A stretch of DNA of 8,035 nt from an uncultured Ruminococcus sp. (GTDB lineage Bacteria; Bacillota; Clostridia; Oscillospirales; Ruminococcaceae), in NCBI GenBank assembly GCA_945867875.1, contig CAMBJF010000101.1:1-8035 (forward strand), written 5' to 3'. The notes beneath the pieces were generated by a model. That model had not been told where the DNA came from, ran no database searches, and saw only the letters and a program-made list of their open reading frames with translations. This document shows, one piece after another, positions 1 to 4,813 of this stretch. Each line of letters begins with the position of its first letter. Within the stretch, counting starts at the first letter, position 1. The position numbers and the translations under genes are program-made.

Positions 1-9
1 CTGATATAC

Positions 10-41
10 AAAAAGGTCGGCACATTTTCTGTACCGACCTT
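10..41 (-). terminator. Intrinsic terminator of murA
   Basis: An 8-bp perfect inverted repeat, AAGGTCGG at 13-20 and CCGACCTT at 34-41, encloses a 13-base loop. Read on the minus strand, the stem is followed by five T residues (the A run at 10-14). It lies 20 bases past the murA stop, the expected place for a Rho-independent terminator. The T tract is short, so efficiency is uncertain. Confidence 0.75.
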
Positions 42-61
42 AAATTTTATTATACTATAAA

Positions 62-1348
62 TCAAAGTGCCACCTTGCGGACGGAAGTGCCGGGAACGGT
101 CTTTTTCTCAATGTCCGCACCAAGTGCTCTGAGCTTCTGCTCAATGTCCTCATAGCCACGCTCAATGTGGTAGATGTCGTCTATCTCAGTAACGCCGCTT
201 GCCGCAAGACCTGCGATGATAAGCGCTGCGCCTGCTCTCAGGTCGGGGGCTGTGACGGGTGCGCCCATAAGCTTGCCAACGCCCTCGATAACGGCAACTC
301 TGCCCTCAACGGAAATGTCAGCGCCCATTCTTCTCAGCTCATCAACATAACGGAAACGGTTGTTGAATATCTCATCCGTAACGATGCTGGTGCCCTCTGC
401 AAGGCAGAGAAGTGTGGATATCTGAGGCTGCATATCTGTGGGGAAACCGGGATGGGGCATTGTTTTGATGCTTGTCTTTACGAGAGGACCGTCAACGGAA
501 ATTCTCACGCTGTCGTCAAATTCCTCAACGTTAACGCCAATTTTCGCAAGCTTCTGGGTAATGGACTCAAGATGCTTGGGGATAACGTTCTTGATAAGCA
601 CATTGCCCTTTGTGGCAGCCGCAGCCACCATATATGTTCCTGCCTCGATCTGGTCGGGGATAATAGCATAGTTTGTGCCCTTAAGGTGTTTAACGCCTCT
701 TATCTTGATAACGTCGGTGCCGGCGCCCATAATGTCAGCGCCCATAGAGTTGAGGAAGTTTGCAAGGTCAACGATATGAGGCTCCTTAGCGGCATTCTCG
801 ATAACTGTAAGACCTGTTGCCTTGACAGCCGCAAGCATTGCGTTGATGGTAGCACCCACGGTTATCTTGTCAAAATATATCTGTGCGCCGATAAGGGAAT
901 CCGCACAAATGTCGATCATACCGTTGTCAAGAGTGCAGGTCGCACCGAGAGCGGTAAATGCCTTAAGGTGCTGGTCAATGGGACGGTCGCCGAGATAGCA
1001 GCCGCCGGGCATTGAAACTCTTGCTCTGCCAAACTTGCCGAGAAGAGTTCCGAGGAAATAATAGGAAGCTCTCATATGGCGTGCAAGCTCGTATGGAACA
1101 ACAGGGTCCTTTATATTGCCCGCATCGATGCGGTAAGTATTCTTGTCCAGCTTCTGAACGTCCGCACCCATTTCGTAGAGGATTCGCAGAGAAATGGAAA
1201 CGTCGCTGATATTGGGTATATTTTCAAGCACGCAGGGACCGTCAGCCAGTATAACAGCGGGAATTATCGCCACAACAGCGTTCTTCGCACCGCTTATTAC
1301 GACCTCGCCCTCGAGCCGTCTGCCGCCTTTTATAATAAACTTTTCCAA
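62..1348 (-). CDS. murA: UDP-N-acetylglucosamine 1-carboxyvinyltransferase (MurA)
   Basis: This cytoplasmic enzyme transfers the enolpyruvyl group of PEP to UDP-GlcNAc, the first committed step of peptidoglycan synthesis and the target of fosfomycin. From the chosen start the protein has 428 residues, normal for the family. The N-terminal SGAKNA segment supplies the conserved Lys22-Asn23 pair. The active-site loop MPGGCYLGDRPIDQH carries the catalytic Cys117, so the enzyme should be fosfomycin-sensitive in principle (some bacteria have Asp here). The PTDMQPQ motif carries the conserved general-base Asp. I chose the TTG at 1346-1348, giving (M)EKFIIKGG as in relatives. It has GGGAGA eight bases upstream, whereas the TTG eight codons earlier has no such site and would add residues foreign to the family. 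The gene appears monocistronic, with its own promoter and terminator. Clostridia often carry two MurA paralogues; I cannot tell which one this is. Confidence 0.96.
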   Translation of the reverse strand: MEKFIIKGGRRLEGEVVISGAKNAVVAIIPAVILADGPCVLENIPNISDVSISLRILYEMGADVQKLDKNTYRIDAGNIKDPVVPYELARHMRASYYFLGTLLGKFGRARVSMPGGCYLGDRPIDQHLKAFTALGATCTLDNGMIDICADSLIGAQIYFDKITVGATINAMLAAVKATGLTVIENAAKEPHIVDLANFLNSMGADIMGAGTDVIKIRGVKHLKGTNYAIIPDQIEAGTYMVAAAATKGNVLIKNVIPKHLESITQKLAKIGVNVEEFDDSVRISVDGPLVKTSIKTMPHPGFPTDMQPQISTLLCLAEGTSIVTDEIFNNRFRYVDELRRMGADISVEGRVAVIEGVGKLMGAPVTAPDLRAGAALIIAGLAASGVTEIDDIYHIERGYEDIEQKLRALGADIEKKTVPGTSVRKVAL

Positions 1349-1356
1349 AGTTAAAA

Positions 1357-1362
1357 TCTCCC
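1357..1362 (-). promoter_or_regulatory. Ribosome binding site that fixes the TTG start of murA
   Basis: GGGAGA on the minus strand lies exactly eight bases before the TTG at 1348. This is the only good Shine-Dalgarno sequence near the 5' end of murA and decides the start. Confidence 0.8.
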
Positions 1363-1403
1363 GTGACCGCAAGTTGCCCTGCGGAATTTTTATTGCACTA
1401 ACT

Positions 1404-1412
1404 ATTATAACA
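1404..1412 (-). promoter_or_regulatory. Extended -10 promoter of murA
   Basis: The minus strand reads TGTTATAAT, a perfect TATAAT preceded by TG-N (extended -10). No strong -35 is present 16-18 bases upstream; the region is T-rich (TTTTAA), as is usual for extended -10 promoters. Predicted transcription start is near 1397, giving a leader of about 49 bases before the TTG codon. Confidence 0.65.
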
Positions 1413-1506
1413 CATTGACTGCCAAATTAAAAGCATTTTTCTCTAATAAAACTGACGGAAATTTTATGAGAACTTTTGAAATTAATGTCATTGTGTACAA
1501 AAAATA

Positions 1507-1538
1507 CCCGTGTCAATTTTTTCGATAAAAAATTCGGG
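1507..1538. repeat. A/T-rich inverted repeat in the divergent region
   Basis: AATTTTTT (1515-1522) and AAAAAATT (1527-1534) form a perfect 8-bp stem around the loop CGAT. CCCG (1507-1510) and CGGG (1535-1538) flank it and can extend the pairing past a 4-base bulge. It lies between the murA promoter and the WalR-type boxes. It could be a protein-binding dyad or a chance A/T hairpin. A terminator role is unlikely, as neither strand has a gene ending here. Confidence 0.3.
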
Positions 1539-1546
1539 ACTGTTTT

Positions 1547-1563
1547 TGTAACCGTTTTGTAAT
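1547..1563 (+). promoter_or_regulatory. WalR (YycF)-type binding box 1
   Basis: TGTAAC-CGTTT-TGTAAT fits the WalR consensus TGTWAH-N5-TGTWAH at every defined position. WalR is the essential OmpR-family regulator of cell-wall metabolism in Firmicutes. The box lies in the region between murA and a membrane protease gene. Related PhoP/PhoB-type regulators bind similar direct repeats (TTACA-like on the other strand) and cannot be excluded. Confidence 0.55.
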
Positions 1564-1576
1564 ATGCACAATTTCA

Positions 1577-1593
1577 TGTTACCATTTTGTAAT
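1577..1593 (+). promoter_or_regulatory. WalR (YycF)-type binding box 2
   Basis: TGTTAC-CATTT-TGTAAT is a second full match to TGTWAH-N5-TGTWAH, in the same orientation and starting exactly 30 bp (about three helical turns) after box 1. That phasing would place two bound dimers on the same face of the DNA. It ends 77 bases before the protease start codon, a usual position for activation of that gene, and is about 165 bases upstream of the murA -10. Confidence 0.55.
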
Positions 1594-1618
1594 CTTTGCG
1601 CATTACTTAGCTGCAAAG

Positions 1619-1647
1619 TCATATTCCATCACATATTTCCATATTAT
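1619..1647 (+). promoter_or_regulatory. Possible sporulation sigma-E-like promoter of the M50 protease gene
   Basis: TCATATT (1619-1625), 14 bases, then CATATTAT (1640-1647) resembles the sigma-E pattern KMATATT-N14/15-CATACANT, with mismatches in the -10. It would start transcription near 1654, just within the Shine-Dalgarno region AGGAAAGGA (1651-1659), giving a very short leader. The match is weak in an A/T-rich region. It is listed because SpoIVFB, the relative of the downstream product, is a mother-cell protein in sporulating Firmicutes. Confidence 0.25.
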
Positions 1648-1670
1648 TTCAGGAAAGGACTGATATAACT

Positions 1671-2261
1671 ATGGACTGCGGAGCTGATTTTTATGCGGGA
1701 GGGGTGCATTTCAGGCTGACCTTCGGGTTTCTTTCGGTCTGGGCACTGCTCCTGCTCCAAAGCACATTTTCCGAGACCGCCGCTATGGCATTTGTCTGCT
1801 GCGCCCTCCACGAGCTGGGGCATATCACGGCAATGAAGCTCTTCGACATACATATCAAAGGGCTGACCCTTTACAGCGGCGGCGTAAAGCTGAAAAGCGA
1901 CAGTCTCGCTCTATGCGGCACCCTGACGGAAATATCGGTGCTGGCGGCAGGACCGCTTGTAAATCTGCTTCTCGGGGCAGCAGGGTGCTTTTTCGGGAAC
2001 AGGCTTTTTGCCGGGATAAACATATCGCTGCTTTTATTTAATCTCCTGCCCCTTTCCTCACTTGACGGCGGACGGATCCTTGCGGCGGTATCCGAAAGAT
2101 TCTGCCCACTCTGGGACATACGGAAGCTTTTCCGAATATCGGACATAGTTCTCGGCATCGGCGGAGCGGCACTGTTTTTTATGTCGGGCAATGTAAGTTT
2201 TACTCTGCCGCTGACCATGGGGGTAATGATACTCGAGGGGCTTATTGACGGGAGAAAATAG
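1671..2261 (+). CDS. M50 family (site-2 protease, SpoIVFB-type) intramembrane metalloprotease
   Basis: This is a 196-residue membrane zinc protease that should cut substrates within or near the membrane. The zinc motif HELGH is at residues 47-51. The second family motif, NLLPLSSLDGGR at 124-135, supplies the third zinc ligand Asp132. A GPLVN segment at 94-98 is also typical of the family. Hydrophobic stretches at about 14-35, 38-46, 86-108, 112-129, 157-172 and 178-190 fit a six-helix core. It ends directly after the core, without the C-terminal CBS domain of Bacillus SpoIVFB (288 residues as I recall) and without an adjacent spoIVFA, so it may not serve pro-sigma-K processing. The substrate is unknown. 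The ATG has AGGAAAGGA 11 bases upstream. It is divergent from murA and faces the WalR-type boxes. Confidence 0.85.
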   Translation: MDCGADFYAGGVHFRLTFGFLSVWALLLLQSTFSETAAMAFVCCALHELGHITAMKLFDIHIKGLTLYSGGVKLKSDSLALCGTLTEISVLAAGPLVNLLLGAAGCFFGNRLFAGINISLLLFNLLPLSSLDGGRILAAVSERFCPLWDIRKLFRISDIVLGIGGAALFFMSGNVSFTLPLTMGVMILEGLIDGRK

Positions 2262-2423
2262 TGGTATGTTATTGCGGTCACTTATTTGAGACTTGATGAC
2301 ATTGGTTTATACATTGACAAACAGCAACAGGTTTACCCCTCCCGCAAAAACTCTTAACCCAACTGCTTCGGGCACAGCCGACAATTTGTTGCCACAGTCA
2401 CATACATACAACGTATAAATATG

Positions 2424-2451
2424 TTATCATTACAAATAATCAGAGTACAAT
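2424..2451 (+). promoter_or_regulatory. Candidate promoter of the two-cupin gene
   Basis: TTATCA (2424-2429) and TACAAT (2446-2451) are separated by 16 bases and would give a leader of about 20 bases. A second possibility is TTGCCA (2389-2394) with TATAAA (2414-2419), but its 19-base spacer is long. No hairpin terminator is visible between the protease stop at 2261 and this site, so read-through from the protease gene is possible. The rest of 2262-2423 shows nothing I can name. Confidence 0.4.
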
Positions 2452-2477
2452 AATATTTTCCAAAAAGTGAGGCAACT

Positions 2478-3128
2478 ATGTCAGAGAATGTATTTACCGT
2501 AAAAGAAAAGCGCCCCCCACGGTCTGCAATGACCGTTTCACGAAACGCAAAGCTCGGCAGCAGATGCGGAGTGAGCTGGTTTTCGCTTGGCGCAGGCACG
2601 GATATAAGCAGAGAGAGCTATGACAGTACAGCTGTCTACATCGGCGCATACGGCACGGGCACATTTCTTGTGGGAGAAAAGCCCGAAAATGTCACATTAA
2701 AGCCCGATGAAATGCTGATAATACCGCCAAAAACTCTTTGCGGCACAATGTGCTCCGAGGATTTTGTTTACACAGAGATCATAACAGAAAGGGAAGTTAT
2801 TATGAATGACAAGGTAAAAGCAGGAGAAGCTATCGCTCTTAAGGACCTCATTTCTTACGAGGAGGGCAGCATTGCCAATCTCGATGTTGTTCACAACAAC
2901 ACAATGAAGTTCGTCCTTATGGCATTTGACGAGGGAACAGGCCTTACACCCCACCGTGCTCCCGGAAACGCTATCGTTACCGCTCTTGAGGGCAAGGCTG
3001 TTATCGGCTACGAGGGCAAGGATTACGAAGTCGAGACAGGACAGAGCTTCAGATTTGAAAAGAACGGTCTCCACAGCGTCACCGCAAAGGGCAGGTTCAA
3101 GATGTCACTTCTTCTTGTTCTCGAATAA
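2478..3128 (+). CDS. Two-cupin (bicupin-like) protein of unknown function
   Basis: The 216-residue protein has two small beta-barrel cupin halves. The N-terminal half (1-108) has no histidine at all; its second-motif region, KPDEMLIIPPKTLCG, has Cys where the metal-binding His would sit, so it probably binds no metal that way. The C-terminal half (109-216) resembles stand-alone Clostridia cupins: LTPHRAPGNAIVTALEG carries His159 and Glu171, and GLHS carries His199, leaving a reduced ligand set. Residue 109 is a Met with its own good ribosome binding site. The second half also uses more C-ending codons typical of well-expressed genes (GAC, AAC, TTC, CTC), suggesting fusion of two formerly separate genes. 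The ATG has GTGAGG five bases upstream. Substrate and role are unknown; small cupins may be sugar-binding, isomerase or sensory. Cytoplasmic, with no signal peptide. Confidence 0.8.
   Translation: MSENVFTVKEKRPPRSAMTVSRNAKLGSRCGVSWFSLGAGTDISRESYDSTAVYIGAYGTGTFLVGEKPENVTLKPDEMLIIPPKTLCGTMCSEDFVYTEIITEREVIMNDKVKAGEAIALKDLISYEEGSIANLDVVHNNTMKFVLMAFDEGTGLTPHRAPGNAIVTALEGKAVIGYEGKDYEVETGQSFRFEKNGLHSVTAKGRFKMSLLLVLE
2788..2804 (+). promoter_or_regulatory. Internal ribosome binding site and ATG within the cupin gene
   Basis: AAAGGGA (2788-2794) is followed after seven bases by an in-frame ATG (2802-2804), the codon for Met109. It lies exactly at the boundary between the two cupin halves and could direct synthesis of a separate 108-residue single cupin. 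It may instead be a relic of the second gene before fusion. Confidence 0.45.
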
Positions 3129-3140
3129 TCTATAAAAATT

Positions 3141-3178
3141 ATGCCGTACAGAATGGCGCATTCTGTACGGCATTTTTT
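3141..3178. terminator. Bidirectional intrinsic terminator between convergent genes
   Basis: ATGCCGTACAGAATG (3141-3155) and CATTCTGTACGGCAT (3159-3173) form a perfect 15-bp stem with a 3-base loop. The plus strand continues as a run of six T residues (3173-3178). On the minus strand the stem is followed by AATTTTTA (from 3133-3140). It lies 13 bases after the cupin stop and directly after the stop of the minus-strand receiver fragment, so it should end transcription from both sides. Confidence 0.92.
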
Positions 3179-3620
3179 ATGGCTGATGCTCAGCATCAAT
3201 TTTGCTTTCGGGCAGATATTTTTTTATCATTCCGCATATCACGTTGATGTCAATGGGCTTAACAATATAATCGTTCATTCCACATTCAATGAGCCGCTCC
3301 CTAACCCCCAAAACTGCGTCCGCAGTGAGCGCTATAATGGGTGTGGTGCTGTTTATGCAGTCCGGACGGCGTATCTCCGCAGTCGCCTCTTCGCCGTTCA
3401 TCACAGGCATATGGCTGTCCATAAATATCATATCGTACTTTTTCTCTTTTGCCATATCCGCCGCAATACGTCCGTCGGAAGCCTCGTCGACCGAAAGCTC
3501 CAGCGGTTCAAGAAGCGCTATAACGACCTCCCTGTTGATGTCGTTGTCATCTACCAGCAGTATCTCCGCTCCCCTTGCAGTAAACGCTCTCTGCGCTGAC
3601 ACTGCCGCCCATAAGATCAA
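3177..3620 (-). CDS. Response-regulator receiver domain, detached 3' part of a broken hybrid kinase gene
   Basis: From about residue 13 this 147-residue frame reads as a complete REC domain. It has acidic pocket Asp24-Asp25 (LLVDDND), phospho-acceptor Asp68 (IFMDSHMPVMNG), Thr99 (ALTAD) and Lys121 (VKPID), so the domain itself looks functional. The first 12 residues are out-of-frame translation of the kinase end. The earliest start in frame is a TTG at 3618-3620 and the next a GTG at 3603-3605; neither has a convincing ribosome binding site. It overlaps the kinase frame by 74 bases, one reading frame away. FTARGAEILLVDD resembles the start of receivers at the C-terminal end of Clostridia hybrid kinases, so it should be the end of the kinase upstream. 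It could be made only by re-initiation or frameshifting. There is no output domain. Confidence 0.75.
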   Translation of the reverse strand: MILWAAVSAQRAFTARGAEILLVDDNDINREVVIALLEPLELSVDEASDGRIAADMAKEKKYDMIFMDSHMPVMNGEEATAEIRRPDCINSTTPIIALTADAVLGVRERLIECGMNDYIVKPIDINVICGMIKKYLPESKIDAEHQP

Positions 3621-4785
3621 TGAAATATTTGCTTATGGCAAGCCCGATGCCCGTGCTCTCAGTGCCGTGATTTTTAACGGCATTGAGCTGGGTGTACATA
3701 GTGAAAAGCTTGTCCATATCCTCGGAGCGAATGCCCTGACCCGTGTCCTTAACGGAGTATTTCATCACCGCAGTGTCTTCCGATATCCTTTCGCAGCTAA
3801 AGGTAATATCTATTCTGCCCTTTTTCGTGTATTTTATGGCATTTGACGCAAAGTTCAGCATAACCTGCTTTATCCTCACAGCGTCCCCCACAAGAACATC
3901 GGGCATATTTTCGGAAATGTGATAATATATGGGAATGCCGCTGTCAATGTTTCTGGCGTTGATTATGGCGGTAATATCATCAGCAAGGTCTTTTGAAGCG
4001 TATTCCTCGGAGATGATGTTCAGCTTGCCCGACTCCACCTTTGAAAGGTCGAGAATGTCATTTACAATTTCAAGCAGACCCGTGGACGATGTTTTTATCA
4101 CTGTAAGGCAGTGTCTCAGGTCATCGCTCATATCCTTTCGGAGAGCAGCGTCGGACATACCGATGATTGCATTCATAGGCATTCTTATCTCGTGGGACAT
4201 ATTCGAGAGGAAACGGCTTTTCATCTTGTTTTCCTCTTCTGCGCTGTACCGCTGCTCCATCATACGCCGTGCCCGCTTCACAAGATAATAAAGCACAGAG
4301 CCGACAATGATATATTCGATCGTATAGCCGATGAGATATGCTATAAAAATGTGCCTGCGGGTCATATGCTCGTAAACCACCTCGTACCTGTCCACCGTGC
4401 TCACATAAAGGGAGACCGCCATTGAAAGGTACGAAAAAACGGTTATCTTCACCGTGAATTTCGGGTCAAAGTACAGACAGCTTATTATGGGAGCAAGGGC
4501 GTAGGTTATGTATATTCCCACGTTGTTGCTGGAGCCTGCGGCGCTCACAAATACCGCCATCAGGATAAGCATATAGTATCTCATAACATTGTCAGAGATG
4601 TGCCCGATAAGCAGGCTGAGACTGAGAGTTACGACAAGTCCGCCGAAAAGCACGATAAAGGTGTAAACGCTGCCGAACTCAAAAAATTTCATCAGGGACA
4701 GCCCCACCATTATTATTATCGCCAACGAGCATATCGCCAGTATTCTGGCTATCAGCCGATTGACCTGCGCCGTGTTTTTTTTCAA
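3547..4785 (-). CDS. Membrane sensor histidine kinase, frame-disrupted at both ends (probable pseudogene)
   Basis: The open frame (412 residues from a TTG at 4783-4785) has about five or six membrane helices over residues 10-170, with short loops and no large external domain. The kinase core follows: H-box SHEIRMP with phospho-accepting His198, N-box NFASNAIKYT (311-320), G1 DTGQGI (347-352) and G2 GTESTGIGLA (374-383). It then runs out at SVYCKGS into nine foreign residues, lacking the last strand of the ATPase fold and the linker to the receiver. The TTG has no ribosome binding site. The ATG at 4799-4801 has AGGGGG six bases before it and encodes MKEELFEK, but reaches this frame only if the run of eight A residues were seven. 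With both lesions repaired, 3177-4801 would be one hybrid kinase-receiver gene, the third in its operon. Confidence 0.8.
   Translation of the reverse strand: MKKNTAQVNRLIARILAICSLAIIIMVGLSLMKFFEFGSVYTFIVLFGGLVVTLSLSLLIGHISDNVMRYYMLILMAVFVSAAGSSNNVGIYITYALAPIISCLYFDPKFTVKITVFSYLSMAVSLYVSTVDRYEVVYEHMTRRHIFIAYLIGYTIEYIIVGSVLYYLVKRARRMMEQRYSAEEENKMKSRFLSNMSHEIRMPMNAIIGMSDAALRKDMSDDLRHCLTVIKTSSTGLLEIVNDILDLSKVESGKLNIISEEYASKDLADDITAIINARNIDSGIPIYYHISENMPDVLVGDAVRIKQVMLNFASNAIKYTKKGRIDITFSCERISEDTAVMKYSVKDTGQGIRSEDMDKLFTMYTQLNAVKNHGTESTGIGLAISKYFIDLMGGSVSAESVYCKGSGDTAGR
3568..3585 (-). other. Probable deletion junction between kinase and receiver
   Basis: GTTTACTGCAAGGGGAGC on the minus strand reads VYCKGS in the kinase frame (family pattern VYGKGS) and FTARGA in the receiver frame (family pattern FTAPxA before the receiver). 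The same bases satisfy both ends of a missing segment. That is expected if two similar stretches recombined out of frame and removed what lay between. The single misfit, TGC for GGC (Cys for Gly), fits a crossover within this stretch. Confidence 0.5.
4775..4782 (-). other. Eight-A homopolymer that breaks the natural kinase frame
   Basis: On the minus strand TTTG is followed by eight A residues, then CACGGCG. Starting from ATG 4799-4801 the frame is MKEELFEKK and then leaves the kinase frame. With seven A residues it would read MKEELFEKNTAQVNRL and continue into the kinase. This could be a fixed frameshift, slippage-based phase variation, transcriptional slippage, or an assembly or read error. 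Confidence 0.65.
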
Positions 4786-4798
4786 ACAGCTCTTCTTT

Positions 4799-4813
4799 CA
4801 TCATTTACCCCCT
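4799..4813 (-). promoter_or_regulatory. Natural ribosome binding site and ATG of the second kinase, overlapping the stop of the first
   Basis: AGGGGG (4808-4813) is six bases before ATG (4799-4801). The stop of the preceding kinase gene is TGA at 4801-4803, giving TGATG, a classic coupling overlap. A further ATG at 4802-4804 is in the frame of neither product. This site strongly suggests where the second kinase was meant to begin. Confidence 0.7.

Noticed and set aside
167..1015. Long plus-strand open frame (282 codons) opposite murA, and shorter ones nearby
   Set aside because: It lies antisense to an unmistakable murA, and its Cys/His-rich translation has no family character; it is a mirror of the murA codon pattern.
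1349..1372. murA start at the TTG of 1370-1372
   Set aside because: It adds eight residues not typical of MurA and lacks a ribosome binding site, while the TTG at 1346-1348 has one at ideal spacing.
2301..2345. TTGACA at 2314-2319 as a strong promoter -35
   Set aside because: No -10-like hexamer occurs 16-18 bases downstream; the sequence there is C-rich.
2381..2425. CATACATACA...TATAAATATG as an operator palindrome
   Set aside because: The arms pair only imperfectly, with several mismatches, as expected by chance in A/T-rich DNA.
4775..4785. Programmed -1 ribosomal frameshift at the A8 run
   Set aside because: The kinase frame relates to the ATG frame as +1 (or -2), so a simple -1 slip would not restore it. 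Loss of one A in DNA or RNA would.
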